Counted from the stretch's first letter, positions 25,626-33,224 are shown. The stretch is DNA of 64,000 nucleotides from Artemia franciscana (GCF_032884065.1 NC_088873.1:3359104-3423103); one strand, 5' to 3'. Numbers and translations are program-made. The notes: generated by a model from the letters alone, not told the origin.

Positions 25626-28600
25626 AACAGTTATTCCTTTAATCTATTTTGCAAAAAAACTTTAATTTTTCCCATTTCTTTTATTTCTTTTCATTTTTTT
25701 CCATTTTATTTTCTTCACTGTAGCAAGTAAAACCATGAGGATATTGAGCCTCTGGGTATTTGCAACGCCATTCATATCGAAAGTGATTTCTAAAATTAAT
25801 TAAGCCCCTAAATGAATTTTTCTAGTCTTAACCTATCTTAACGTTTTTTCACATCGGCAAACGAACAACTATCTTATAACAAACGGTCTTATTAAACGAA
25901 TAATAATTGCACATATGCATATTTAGTCCCAAATTATTAATGTATTTTTGTGGCGTAATGATTAGTATTTAATGTGAAGCAGTTAAGAATACAAGACTCA
26001 CTTCATAGCTATGAAATAAGAAGTTATTTCTCTAAAAGTTCGGGACCAGCAGGTTTGTCAACAAACAAACTGTGTTTTGAAACTCCTACTCCTACTTATG
26101 CTCAAGGCTTTCACCCTTCAACGGTCTCTAATTTCAGTCAGCAGACTATATATAAAAATTATTACAAATGCAATACATGCAATACAGACTTTTCCAATCG
26201 TTTAATTTCAATTACACAGCTTTAAAAAATTTACAGCTAATTGCGGTAACTTTAAAATTAGATAAACATAAAATTAATTAGAATCAGCTTACAATTCTTG
26301 ATTCATCAACACAGGGATCATAGAAATAGTTGAATCTTTTTAATAAGTATTCAATATCCTTCTGTGGAAGTCCTTCGTCATATTCTGTTCTCAATGAACG
26401 TTTTAGTTGTGTTTTGGTCAGGTACATTCTCACAGCAGACTGGCATTTTGTTGCAGACACGTGAGCTAAGCGTAGTTCCTAAAACAAAAAGGATCATAAG
26501 CTACTGAACCCAAAATCAAAGGAAACAGACGCATATTCAGGGGGACTAGTGGGCTCATTATTCCCCTTTTAAAGCTTCATGTTGAAAAATATTGGAAGTA
26601 TCTCCGGTCCTCAAAATATTTTTTTTTAACTGAAAGTAAAGAGCGACATTAGAACTTAAAACGAACAGAAATTACTCCGTATATGAAATGAGTTGTCCCC
26701 TCCTCAACGCCTCGCTCTTTACGCTAAAGCTTTTAATTATTTTAAAAAGTAGAATTGTGGCAAAGAGTCAAACTTTAGCACAAAGAGCAAGGGGTTGCAG
26801 AGGGGACAATCCATTTCATATACGGAGTAATTTCTGTTTGTTTTAAGTTCTAATGTCGCTCCTTACTTTCAGTTAAAAAAACTAGTTTTTTTATTTAATT
26901 TCTGAACGTTTTTGAATTAATACTTGTTTATTTTGGCTCTCCGTACATAAATTATTAAAATGAAATTTGTATATTAATTGTTTTTTTTTTGGCTAGATGG
27001 CTTTCTCTTAGTTTTGATCAGACGATTTTGAGAAATAAGGGGTGGGGAAGGAGGCCTAGTTGCCCTCCAATTTTTCGGTTACTTAAAAAGGCAACTAGCA
27101 CTTTTAATTTTTAACGAACGTTTTTATTAGTAAAAAATATGCGTAACTTAAGAATTAACTTACGTAACAAACTTTTATATTCTTATATTTTTATTATGTG
27201 TACGAGGGGGTTTGTACCCTCGTTAATACCTCGCTCTTTACACTAAATCGCAAGTTTTGTCCCAATTCTTTAAGAATGACGGCTGAATCAAAAAGGCCGT
27301 AGAATAAATAGTTGAAATTACTAAAAATACTTTAGCATAAAGAGCGAGGCATTTATCTCCTCCTAAATACCTCGCTCTTTATGCTAAAGTATTTTCAGAA
27401 CCCCACATATGCGTAAAAATCTCTGTTCGTTTTAAGTTTCAATGCTACTCCTTACTTTCAATTGAAAAAACGTTTTCATGTTTATTTTTTTATTGTTTTG
27501 TATAGTAATGCTAGAAAATCCTGCGCCCTTTTCATTGAATTTTTCTTCCCCCATGACATATTCCTCCAAGAAAAGATCCTCCCACATAGCCCCCTCCCCT
27601 CAACCCCACCCCCAAACCAAAATATCCCCCTGAAAAAGCTGTACACTTCCCAATAACCATTACTATATGTAAACCCTGGTCAAAGTTTGTAACTTGCAGC
27701 CCCTCCCCCAGGGATTGTGGGGGAGTAAGTCATTTCCAAAGACATAGTTATTATGGTTTTCGACTATGCGGAACAAAATGGCTATCTCAAAATTTTGATC
27801 CGTTGACTTTGGGAAAAAAATGAGCGTGGGAGGGGGCCTAGGTGCCCTCCAATTTATTGATCACTTAAAAAGGGCACTAGAACTTTTCATTTCCGTTAGA
27901 ATGAGCCCTCTTGCGACACTCTAGGACCACTTGGTCGATACGATGACCCCTAGGGAAAAGAAAAAAAACAAATGAACACGCACCCGTGATTTGTCTTCTG
28001 GCAAAAAAAAACGAAATTCCACATTTTTGTAGATAAGAGCTTGAAATTTTCGCTATAGGGTTCTCTGATACGCCGAATGCGATGGTGTGATTTTCGTTAA
28101 GATTCTATGACTTTTAGGGGATGTTTCCCCCTATTTTCCAAAATAAGGCAAATTTTCTCAGGCTCGTAACTATTGATGACAAAGACTAAATTTAATGAAA
28201 CTTATATATTTAGAATCAGCATGAAAATTCAATTCTTTTGATGTATCTTTTAGCATCAAAATTTCGTTTTTTAGAGTTTCGTTTACTATTGAGCCGGGTC
28301 GCTCCTTACTACAGTTCGTTACCACGAACTGTTTGAAAACGAAAACTTTATGTTTTGTAATTTTGAATTGCTGATATTAAAAAAAAAATGTCCAAAGAAT
28401 TACGAATTTTGAAGTTACACACATTAGAGCAATTGTTGTAACTTTTGTGACATTTCATTATTTTTGGTTTGAAAACAGACTGTATTCCTCTTTATCTTCT
28501 GAAAGAGTATATCTCCCATTTTCATAATTTTATATGACTGATTAATAAGGCTTTTAGCCTTCCACGAAATTATTCTTTACTCGAGGATTTAAGAAATAAA

Positions 28601-31600
28601 TACAGATGTACAAAATTCCAAAATTATGGCTTCATTTTGGTATACAGCACAAAACTTTATAGAATAGGGAGACTAGCCTCCTTTTTAATAAATATCAATT
28701 TTCCTACAATTTTTCTCATAAATCCCCACATTTTTATAAAATCTGTCAATTTATGTGGCTTCTTATACTTTGTCTCTTCTCAACCAAAATAAATGTCTAC
28801 CCATATCCTTGATTTAGCTGTATAGTAATGTTTAATTTATTACTTTTTCTAAATCATTTGGGAAGACAGTTTTTGTATCTGCTTCATAGGAAGCAGTTAA
28901 GACCATCCTTCCTATATGGATAAAATGGGAGAAAAGACCCACCTCCCTCCTACATACCCCATCTCTGACCACACAGTTAAAAATAATATTATCATAATAT
29001 TCTCATTATTATCAAGGGCAATAAGAAGAATAACCAAAAAATGAAATGACATAAATATGAAACAATGAACCCATAAAAAAATGAAAATATAAAAATATGT
29101 CAGTAACAGCTAAAACTTCAGGAAATATCACGAATTGGCTTATGGTGCTAGTCTTACAGATATATGCCACATAGGTTCTTGTGGGTTCTAAGTATCAATT
29201 CACTTTTTTCTTCCATCAGAAGAATTTTAGTTTTTTGCTACAGATTGGACAGAATGAGTAATGAAACCCTTTTTCCCACACACCTGGTGTGTGCGTTATA
29301 GCTGCCGACCTCCAGAAGTATGGGCGTCCTGCCTTGCTGCTGTGGCTTCAAGCACTGTTCTTCATAGTGAAGCACACTGAGATCATTCCAAAGGATTGGC
29401 AAGCTGGAACAATTCTGCCTACATGTAGTAGTAGTAGTAGACAGGTTTAATAGCAAAAACTTGACAGCTATCGCTGATTTGTGTTTCTTTACAACATATA
29501 CAAAATCAAACTACACTTGTAAATATAAATCAAACTATAAATATTAACTCTTATTATACATTTTGACAAAAACCAGGACGAAAGAATTACCATATCGTTT
29601 TGTTCTTGCTTTAACGGGAACTAACTTATCTTGCTTTCTCGTTCTTGATGGTAGAGGTTGATCAGGTAGAATGTCATGGTGCTGAGATTTAGAAAGCAAG
29701 TACTTTCCGAAACTCATTATCAGAGTTATTTGAAACGGATCAGACGTTTGATTATCAGAGTTGTTTTACGAGAGTATATTGAAACAGAAAGTATCTCAAA
29801 GCCAATGCTCTAACTACTGGGGCATAATATTATTCCCTGTGTATACAAAACTGTTTGCAACGACACTCTTTGACAGGTACTTCCCATATTGCAAAGAAAT
29901 TAAAAAATTGAACAAGCAGGATCTGTTCCCAGACGTTCCACAAGCAAGCAGATATTCACCCAGACAGTGAAAACAGGGTAGTTTCGACGGAAGGTGTTCA
30001 TACTCTTGTAGACTTCAAAGATCTGTTGCTTCAATGCTTCTAACTCTGTAGATAGGACGTCGCTGTGGCTCATACTCAGAACAACCGGCATGCCCCAGAA
30101 GTACTGCTCAATTTTTGAGAAACTGTATGAACAAACAACAGAATGAGTCCAAATCAGTAGGAAGCATAGCCAGCATTTATACAGGAGTTTGGCAGAGATG
30201 CACCACAGCCCCTGAACTATTTAATTGCGCCGTTGACTATGTGATGATGAGGAAGACTACCTGACTGAATTTTGACCTGGAATTCAACAGCAGACTTTCA
30301 AGTGACGCTGACTTCGCCAACGATTTGGTAATCATAAGAAACGCCCTTGAAGAGCTTTTTTTTGCAGTGCTTACAGGCACAAGAGAAGAAGCTTACAAAG
30401 TAGGGCTCAACATCATTAGGAGCAAAACAAAAATCGTTTTGATTTATCCACAACCATGTCAACTGCCAGCTTCAAACATATGAATTGCCTAGACATCTTC
30501 CATCCTAGGGAGACTCAACAAATCTGGCATAATCCTGTTAGTCAGCCGCCTCATAGAAATGAGGATAATCAATGTATCTGTAGGCTCAATCTGACAATAC
30601 ACTACAGAAGCTTTGTCAACTACCGCCAAAACTTTGAAGAGGCTGGACGTAACTCAAACCAAAGGACTCCAAAAGATAGAGAGACTCAGCTAGTGCAATC
30701 GTATCAGTAAAACCAACCTCCTGACCTATACTAAGCATATTCCATCATACCTGTAAGTAATACACCATATGGTGAGATGGCACAGCCATCTTCTCCAAAC
30801 CCCCCCAAGAAACACCATAATGAATTGCCTACAATTTCAACCCCATGGCCACTAGGTGGAAATAACCACGTGGTCATTCAAGAATGAAATGGTCTGAGAG
30901 TCAACATCAGTTCCTAAGCAAGGCAGGAATAACATTTGAGGACACAGCCGCGGCTGCTCAAGACTGGATGTCATAGAGGAGAATGGCGTCTGCTCTTCCA
31001 TTGCTCCCGCCAACCCAACAAGAGAATGAAATCAAGTAAGTCTTTGTATATAGCTTTTCTTTTTTATGTTATTTTTTAGTAGCTTTTTAATTAGGTTTTT
31101 CAAATTTTGTTTGTTGATAACTATTCCGAGACATGAATCTGAAATGCTCGACATTTTTTTAATTTATTGTTTACTATCCTGATTAAAACTTTTACAAGTA
31201 AATTATTTAGAAATATTTATAATCATTAATGTTGTTTGGCTTCATAACGTTTTTCATAAAAATCCCTTTATATTCTTTTTTAATACAGTTTTCAAACATG
31301 ACCTAAAGAATTCAAACCTCCTTTTTTATTGATAAGAATACTTTTTTTTATTGATAAGCATGCATTTTCATTGTCAAATATTAAATCTGATTCACTTTTC
31401 GAAAATTGTTTTTTGATTATTTCAAATTATCCATGGCTTTTGAGTATTCTGATCTCCTTGGTCAGAAGTCTAAGCTTTTATGGCATCCAGCTAATCCTGA
31501 AAGCTTATGAGCTATTGTTAAATACCAACAGTATCAAATACCCTCAGCCAAAGACCTGGAACATCTTTCTTTTTATTGATAAGAATACTGTTCTTATTGA

Positions 31601-33224
31601 TAAGCATACATTTCCATCATCAAACATTCAAATCTTATTTATATTTTGAAAACTGTTATGATTATTTCAATTTATTTCATTTCACAATTAAAAAGATTAT
31701 TTCAACTTCACAATTTAAAAATAATATACAGAATTCAAACTTCCTTTTTTATTGATAAGAATACTTTTTATGGATAAGCATTCTGATGTACCTGTTCAGA
31801 AGTCCAAGCTTGTATGGCTTACAGCTAATCCAGAATGATTATCAGCTACTGTTAAATACCAACAGTATCAATAACCCTCAGCCGAAGACCTGGAACCTCT
31901 TTCGTTATTGATAACCATGCATTTTCATCTTAAAATATTAAATCTGATTCACCTTTCGATTTTTTTTTTTTTTTGATTATTTCAATTTTTCCATGGCTTT
32001 CTAGTATTCTCATGTCCTTGCAAAGAAGACCAAGCTTTTATGGCTTTCAGCTAATCCAGAACGCTTGTCAGCTATTGTTAAATACCAATAGTATCAATTG
32101 CCCTCAGCCAAAGACCTGGAACCTCTTTTTTTATTGATAAGAATACTTTTTTTATTGATAAGCATACATATCCATCTTCAAACATTCAAATCTGATTTAC
32201 ATTTTGAAAACCATTTTTGATTATTTTGACTGTCTATACAGCTTTCCAATAGCCTCTTTCTAATGTGCTTATTTGTAAGTCAAGGCTTTGGTGGCTTTCA
32301 GCTAATTCTGAAAGCTTATCAACATTCTTAACAACATTCAGTACCATACTTTTTTTTATTGACAAAACTAAAGATACAAAAAATCCTTTGAATTGTGATT
32401 GATTTTTGCAGACCTTCTTATTACTGTTCATGTGCTTCATTTGTTTCCATTAACATGTTTTAATTTCCCTGGTCTCAAAAAATAAATATAAATAAATAAA
32501 TAACACAAAAATAAATAAATACAAATAAAAATAAATAAATAATACAGTGTGTCCCCATTGCTGTTAACATAGGCAGCGCTATTGTGTGGCCTTTGAATTA
32601 CTGTGTATCAATGAGCAGTTATGAAGTTATTTTTTATTAAAAGATTTTAAATTCAACAAAAAAAAGCTTGAAGATGAAATCTGATTTATGATGTAACATA
32701 ACAGGATGCACTACAAAACTTCCTTTTTTTGTGGGGGGGGGGGGATCCAAAATTTCAGTCTCCCCAAAAAAGCTTAATTATTATTATGTAGAAACTATGG
32801 GGTGTGGGGTGTTTAAATTATGAATTGAACTTAAGATTTTACTAAAATCACATATTTTTATTCCTGAGTCATTGAACATGCACATTTTCATCATATCTTT
32901 TGAGACAATCTTAGAGAAAACTTCCCCCTATACTCTTATTGTGGCACTACAATTGAACAAATAACTGGATAATGATAAATTTCAAGATTAGGAAGCTGAA
33001 TGAAATGTAACAAAAGAGCTACTGCTGCTCTTACTTTAGAAAGGTGAATGTCTTAAATTTACACCCTTCCCCAGGGATGGGGGTGCACAGTGTCAACAAG
33101 CAATTACCTTTCTCTGTTCCCTTTGACTGTGCACTGTACTGAGCAGAGCATCTCGATCCACTATCCTTCTTCCTGACAAGTCTTGCTCTGGTTCAGAACA
33201 AAATTTTCCTTCAAACAGATACAT
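2096..33224 (-). CDS. UBE3C: UBE3C-like HECT E3 ubiquitin ligase, N-terminal 412 codons in 7 exons
   Basis: Seven minus-strand exons (33224-33108, 26478-26293, 23622-23367, 19043-18908, 12831-12617, 6229-6018, 2211-2096) join with phases 0,0,1,2,1,0,2 and no stop, 1238 nt in all. Every junction has AG acceptors and GT donors. The protein starts MYLFEGKF, close to the MFSFEGDF start I recall for human UBE3C. It has a basic, Gln/Arg-rich start, an IQ-like segment, helical sequence including 'AEPYTDPLRNFILPSLL' (UBE3C has a matching AAPFTDQ..FIIPAL stretch), and then an acidic linker. UBE3C family proteins are about 1080 residues, extend ubiquitin chains at the proteasome and carry a C-terminal HECT domain. 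That domain would be left of the window. UBE3B is the alternative, but its N-terminus fits less well. Introns are 2.7-6.6 kb and packed with transposons. Confidence 0.78.
2301..2340. repeat. 18-bp stem, 4-nt loop hairpin in intron 6
   Basis: 'aatgggggtaactctgag' (2301-2318) pairs with 2323-2340 with a single mismatch around a 4-nt loop. It lies 90 bp upstream of exon 7. It has no known function; a small palindromic insertion footprint is possible. Confidence 0.6.
2640..3430 (+). pseudogene. Degenerate non-LTR retrotransposon reverse transcriptase fragment
   Basis: With several stops and frame changes the plus strand reads KREKAPGLYSIWPDNL.., PPKRGKTSKYRGYKPITFLV, SAKSSRYFFAHKL, and later FYAAITLPHLIYVSKKW. 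These resemble, in order, the pre-RT 'K.(A/T)GPD' block, RT motif 'NYRPI.LL', the following helix '.. K..E...H..L', and the downstream '..LILPHL.Y' segment of LINE proteins. No catalytic YADD motif is visible. It is a fossil inside UBE3C intron 6. Confidence 0.5.
3431..4318. other. Intron 6 sequence, nothing recognised
   Basis: This is AT-rich sequence without a supported gene. The minus-strand frame at 3602-3856 has no domain and no splice context. Confidence 0.4.
4367..4438. promoter_or_regulatory. Three perfect TGACGTCA (CRE-type) palindromes
   Basis: TGACGTCA occurs at 4367-4374, 4390-4397 and 4431-4438. This is the consensus site of CREB/ATF bZIP factors. All three sit within 120 bp of the Helitron 5' end and just before the short internal frame. 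A promoter role is inference only. Confidence 0.45.
4487..4609 (+). pseudogene. Short frame in the Helitron, possible N-terminal remnant
   Basis: An ATG at 4487 opens MTEEPTMATAEEAAQRVYAK.., a charged, helical, Lys/Arg-rich peptide of 40 residues ending at a TGA within the minisatellite. I do not recognise a domain. It could be the truncated N-terminus of a protein encoded by a longer Helitron relative. Confidence 0.3.
5016..5087 (+). repeat. Tandem Helitron 3' termini: two GCGC hairpins each followed by CTAG
   Basis: The first hairpin has the stem 'ggggcgc' / 'gcgcccc' around 'gaa' and is followed by CTAG at 5047-5050. The second has the stem 'ggtggcgc' / 'gcgccacc' around 'gaa' and is followed by CTAG at 5084-5087. 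The second is taken as the true end because it is followed by the T of the target site. Confidence 0.7.
5138..5587. repeat. 90-bp minisatellite, 5 copies
   Basis: A unit of exactly 90 bp starting 'tctcttctctcttattactc' repeats at 5138, 5228, 5318, 5408 and 5498 with a few percent divergence. Because 90 is divisible by three, the minus strand stays open for 160 codons and reads a 30-residue repeat containing ECQKRNIRYGMMGLKIRSN. There is no splice-site or start context tying it to a gene, so I treat it as a non-coding minisatellite 50 bp beyond the Helitron. Confidence 0.85.
5588..6017. other. Intron 6 start, nothing recognised
   Basis: This lies between the minisatellite and exon 6. The minus-strand frame continuing from exon 6 to 5832 is read-through past the donor at 6017. 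Confidence 0.4.
6018..6229 (-). CDS. UBE3C: UBE3C coding exon 6 (residues 304-374), acidic linker
   Basis: This is a 212-nt exon, phase 1 to phase 0, with the acceptor 'ttctttctttag' and the donor GTAAAA. It encodes RSESMSEIRRLYLPLLSQLM followed by the acidic run SIEEDLEEEDISEEM and ..NSNEHAQ. A Ser/Asp/Glu-rich linker after a 'LSQL' helix is also present in UBE3C. The frame stays open for another ~190 nt into the intron, but the donor and the phase of the next exon favour ending at 6018. Confidence 0.78.
6230..6974. other. Intron 5 sequence with a purine-rich tract
   Basis: About 6365-6510 is strongly GA-rich (agagaga blocks). A C run is present near 6710. No gene is supported. Confidence 0.45.
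6975..7655. repeat. Satellite-like tandem array, ~172-186 bp units, about 3.5 copies
   Basis: Landmarks 'ttactgcgagtaaaagc', 'aaattggtgatcac', 'cggtttca.tattacgttgg' and 'cttgagcaatc' recur in the same order. The first landmark is at 7171, 7357 and 7529. A more diverged unit precedes it from about 6975. The unit length is typical of satellite monomers, but only a few copies are present. Confidence 0.75.
7690..9565 (+). mobile_element. Family B element, copy 1, internally tandem (~250-300 bp units)
   Basis: The element begins near 'gagctcata.g..acatgtgacgaggccgg' and contains about six diverged units with recurring 'gatcacccgttcgtaag', 'cctcattttttctaattttt', 'agagcggatccg' and 'ccaccaagtttcatc' blocks. 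It ends in 'gattgctatatgtca' plus an imperfect palindrome 'tttggtagataccaag'. The copy at 36.2-37.4 kb has the same start, units and end. The palindromic 3' end plus internal tandem repeats recalls Helitron-like non-autonomous elements, but I see no definite terminus, so the class is open. It is CpG-rich, unlike copy 2. Confidence 0.65.
7753..7775. repeat. Perfect 10-bp stem hairpin in family B 5' region
   Basis: 'agagctcata' (7753-7762) and its exact complement (7766-7775) flank the loop 'tgg'. Confidence 0.6.
9566..10804. other. Intron 5 sequence, nothing firmly recognised
   Basis: On the minus strand near 10150-10200 there is 'gagttcgaattc', which resembles a tRNA B box and might mark a decayed SINE. 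The match is too weak to call. The remaining frames lack domains. Confidence 0.35.
10805..11185 (-). pseudogene. LINE ORF2 C-terminal tail, frameshifted
   Basis: The minus strand reads HRRLRWHGHV, then DWRGRPFGQFKNWWTT, then in another frame FAEELAQDCNKWESAIRSL. This order (R.LRW.GHV, GRP...WW, LAQD..KW) is the C-terminal signature of RTE/'craniofacial-like' LINE reverse transcriptases. At least two frameshifts are needed. No RT core remains in this copy. Confidence 0.65.
11186..11920. other. Intron 5 sequence, nothing recognised
   Basis: This is AT-rich. I see no domain, no long repeat landmark shared with other parts of the window and no splice-bounded coding stretch. Confidence 0.35.
11925..12010 (-). 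repeat. Possible tRNA-derived SINE head
   Basis: The minus strand contains 'taattggttggc', a rough A-box match, about 45 nt before 'ggttcaagttc', which fits the B box GGTTCRANNCC at 10 of 11 positions. No cloverleaf can be drawn with confidence, so a SINE fossil is more likely than a functional tRNA. Confidence 0.3.
12100..12330. repeat. Family F dispersed repeat, copy 1
   Basis: 'aacttaata', 'cattctttg.at.ttgct.at' and 'ttttgat.g...gtttttgg' occur in the same order at 45.57-45.80 kb. These are diverged copies of one repeat with no coding content seen. Confidence 0.45.
12617..12831 (-). CDS. UBE3C: UBE3C coding exon 5 (residues 232-304)
   Basis: This is a 215-nt exon, phase 2 to phase 1, with the acceptor 'cacacttttag' and the donor GTAAGT. 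It encodes RQDTARALIGPILAEPYTDP and then LRNFILPSLLSLGSELPLAE, ending ..PWILHSILYLCTKSFG. This is the most diagnostic piece. UBE3C has the same order of ARQ.., AAPFTDQ, FIIPAL and PWLFYFVL elements. Confidence 0.8.
12832..13384. other. Intron 4 sequence, nothing recognised
   Basis: This lies between exon 5 and the mariner fossil. I see no supported feature in it. Confidence 0.35.
13385..13735 (+). pseudogene. Mariner-type transposase C-terminal fossil
   Basis: The plus strand reads ..SPSEICLFQNLTEQLQGIHF.. then ..AKRKAKLWLMN. After a one-base frame change near 13630 it reads GSRFLQNGLEGSKHRLEKCF and then DLARDYVEKYMLCK before a stop. Mariner transposases end with 'PSDYxLFxxLxxxLxGxxF', then 'WL', 'xFxxxGIxxLxxRxxKCxxxxGDYVEK', in this order. 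The SPDL segment holding the third catalytic Asp reads SLKT here, so catalysis is lost. The N-terminal half is absent. 'aaataaaaaaaaa' follows the stop. The complementary strand is also open, but only the plus strand gives a family match. Confidence 0.6.
13799..13933 (-). CDS. Orphan splice-bounded exon candidate (135 bp, phase 1-1)
   Basis: A strong acceptor ('tttccctattttctag') and a GTGAGT donor bound a 45-codon frame reading SSENIGLFESLTQHLILQL.. ..ISPKPPYQTTKTEVSNVFK. It lies between UBE3C exons 4 and 5 on the same strand, yet it cannot join them in frame. After exon 4 (phase 2) it would hit TGA at its third full codon. Exons 4 and 5 already join cleanly. It may be a poison (NMD) exon, a decayed exon duplicate, an exon of another nested gene, or chance. 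Confidence 0.35.
14005..14290 (-). pseudogene. LINE ORF2 C-terminal end, second fragment
   Basis: The minus strand reads IMRGRLKRLVF, then (other frame) KDDRLLFLAN, then RKDLRALGNSREEIKREALN and RLGWRRGMRSFVGSRRLGAA before a stop. This matches the tail that follows the RT of the family seen at 15.6-16.7 kb (KDDRLP.., RKDL..MG.., A.NRLGWR..). An (AGT)-rich 3' UTR follows towards 13990. It overlaps the other fragment only at the '(I/K)M' block, so it may be a separate copy. Confidence 0.6.
14300..15584. other. Intron 4 sequence with small palindromes, no gene
   Basis: A hairpin with 9-bp arms lies at 14707-14715/14722-14730, and a 14-bp palindrome 'caccactagtggtg' at 14937-14950. On the minus strand near 15160 'gagttcgaattt' resembles a B box. 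No gene is supported. Confidence 0.4.
15585..16690 (-). pseudogene. LINE reverse transcriptase fragment (RTE/'craniofacial-like' type)
   Basis: The minus strand reads REEQCGFRKGQGCISQVF, PLILSFINYEQAF, ..VQFFYGVPDKYTK, LIDLDFADDFSVLDEKG (FADD at 16145-16134), and, towards 15590, LRTKIRTVMILVKYGFE, CLNDRISNSKLYEISGTV and LSRGKMEETIKGLG. These are the RT fingers, motif A, motif C and the post-RT segments of a widespread LINE type. Many stops and frame changes make it a fossil. The 'RQGCVLSP' block is degraded. Confidence 0.75.
16691..17277. other. Intron 4 sequence with a possible hAT-type terminus
   Basis: 'cagggtcgtatccaggattttttt' style sequence begins near 16815 and resembles the 'AGGGGCGTAxCCAGG' end of hAT/CACTA-like MITEs. 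No partner end was found. 'gattttcc.taagaaaatacaatca.atgcaa' occurs twice (about 16780 and 17190). Confidence 0.35.
17278..17880. mobile_element. Fold-back element with ~158-bp imperfect inverted repeats
   Basis: Arms 17278-17435 and 17721-17880 are reverse complements at roughly 80 percent or better. Both contain 'gcctagagaactacctgg', 'ggaaacatgttaa', 'atatgcagaata' and 'cagtgtttttcca'. About 285 bp separate them and encode no recognisable protein. No clear target duplication was found. Confidence 0.7.
17881..18907. other. Intron 4 start, nothing recognised
   Basis: Short direct repeats 'aggcttaagacaaaa.tagaaaaagaac.a.tagattaagg' occur at about 18715 and 18830. No gene is supported. Confidence 0.35.
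18908..19043 (-). CDS. UBE3C: UBE3C coding exon 4 (residues 187-232)
   Basis: This is a 136-nt exon, phase 1 to phase 2, with the acceptor 'tattattttag' and the donor GTAATT. It encodes GYMKGIRTLVDLKIPPPYEE.., which aligns with the GYYRSLYLLINSKLP stretch I recall for human UBE3C. A hAT-like MITE begins 90 bp upstream of the acceptor (19133-19550). Confidence 0.78.
19133..19550. mobile_element. hAT-like MITE, 418 bp, with 8-bp target duplication
   Basis: The exact direct repeat 'gctctaga' flanks it (19125-19132 and 19551-19558). The left end carries 'gtgattcccaacgtgggg' and the right end, inverted, 'ggggctcctgaccgatgttg', with 'ggtgggtcacgg' / 'gggtcatggg' blocks. This is the style of non-autonomous hAT ends, which also make 8-bp duplications. 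It has no coding capacity. It lies just upstream of UBE3C exon 4. Confidence 0.65.
19560..20185. other. Intron 3 sequence, nothing recognised
   Basis: No domain and no repeat landmarks were found. Confidence 0.35.
20190..20740. repeat. Diverged direct duplication, ~400-bp spacing
   Basis: The block 'actgtcatggcagtattcctggga.ca..c.ta.tgaaa.' near 20275 recurs as 'actgtcattgcggtatcccaggg.aca.c.aactgaaag' near 20665. Similar flanks (about 20060-20200 and 20480-20610) also contain 'aaactgacttctgaaact' / 'aaatggatttctaaaact'. This is an old tandem duplication. Confidence 0.5.
21585..22325. repeat. Minisatellite, ~62-bp unit, 12 copies
   Basis: 'tgtgccac' recurs at 21593, 21660, 21723, 21787, 21847, 21913, 21976, 22036, 22098, 22159, 22220 and, as 'tgtccc', 22285. 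Each unit is 'attgtgccacagctttacg', 'tactcatttttt', 'gtcaactggccaaaattttc' and 'acagcaaa'. Variable T runs give the 60-67 bp range. Degenerate related units extend to about 21430 and 22800. The long plus-strand frames across it are incidental, because several frames stay open at once. Confidence 0.9.
22330..23366. other. Intron 3 start with decayed minisatellite units
   Basis: 'gcagtaaaattgcgc(c/t)a.a.ctttgtgt' blocks at about 22530 and 22720 are remote relatives of the adjacent minisatellite. Nothing else is recognised. Confidence 0.45.
23367..23622 (-). CDS. UBE3C: UBE3C coding exon 3 (residues 102-187)
   Basis: This is a 256-nt exon, phase 0 to phase 1, with the acceptor 'attcatttctag' and the donor GTAAGA. 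It encodes RQMSEMALKNLQQIRSG.. through ALEKFYRFIFRLG, an all-helical segment with no stop. It occupies the position of the helical-repeat region of UBE3C between the IQ motif and the conserved 'GYxxxLxxLxxxKxP' segment. Confidence 0.75.
23623..25560. other. Intron 2 sequence, no gene
   Basis: A short direct duplication of 'ttcagaaaatttattcagag' lies at about 25333 and 25379. 'ggccctgatgaggctttagtagcaataaatata' style sequence near 24800 resembles the 3' end of the LINE at 44.6 kb but is too short to call. No coding region is supported. Confidence 0.35.
25565..25622 (+). repeat. Poly-T tract, 58 nt
   Basis: This is an uninterrupted T run. It could be the tail of a minus-strand retroposed copy, but no matching body was identified. 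Confidence 0.9.
26293..26478 (-). CDS. UBE3C: UBE3C coding exon 2 (residues 40-101), IQ-like motif
   Basis: This is a 186-nt exon, phase 0 at both ends, with the acceptor 'ttttgttttag' and the donor GTAAGC. It starts ELRLAHVSATKCQSAVRMYL. The segment TKCQSAVRMYLTKTQLK aligns with the IQ motif of UBE3C, with Cys-Gln in place of Ile-Gln. Family knowledge says this region can bind calmodulin-like partners, but function here is inferred. The exon continues with KDIEYLLKRFNYFYDP, which fits the helical segment after the IQ motif. Confidence 0.75.
26609..28335 (+). mobile_element. Family A element, copy 2 (with imperfect inverted-repeat head)
   Basis: It starts with two arms, ~26621-26730 and ~26775-26880 (axis near 26751), that are inverted copies with about ten mismatches. 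It then runs through the family A landmarks: 'ttggctctccg', 'ttgccctccaatttttcgg', 'acgagggggtttgtaccctcg', 'cctcgctcttta', the lower block near 27860, and ends at the hairpin 'cagttcgttaccacgaactg' (28312-28331). The terminal 'gctccttact' motif appears inverted at both ends. It encodes nothing recognised. It lies in UBE3C intron 1, 131 bp upstream of exon 2. Confidence 0.8.
28336..29269. other. Intron 1 sequence, nothing recognised
   Basis: This is AT-rich sequence without domains or shared repeat landmarks. Confidence 0.35.
29270..31040 (+). pseudogene. LINE reverse transcriptase fossil
   Basis: Across several frame changes the plus strand reads IAADLQKYGRPALLLWLQAL, IIPKDWQAGTILPT, (AGT)n, SQCSNYWGIILF..KLFATTL, a diverged linker, GVWQRCTTAPELFNCAVDYV, SRLSSDADFANDLVIIRNAL (FAND replaces the catalytic FADD), RLNLTIHYRSFVNYRQNF and, near 30880, RGHSRMKWSESQHQFLSKAG. 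These follow the RT motif order of LINE proteins. The motif C change and stops make it inactive. It is in UBE3C intron 1. Confidence 0.75.
31320..32330. repeat. Family E degenerate tandem array, ~4 units
   Basis: The block 'agctaatcc.gaa.gct.a..agctattgttaaata' recurs at about 31489, 31823, 32048 and (short) 32299. 'ttttattgataagaatact' recurs at 31326, 31575, 31750 and 32135. Units are 225-335 bp with internal deletions. No coding content was found. Confidence 0.75.
32470..32545. repeat. (AAATA/AAAT)n low-complexity tract
   Basis: This is a run of aaataaataaat-type sequence. Confidence 0.8.
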
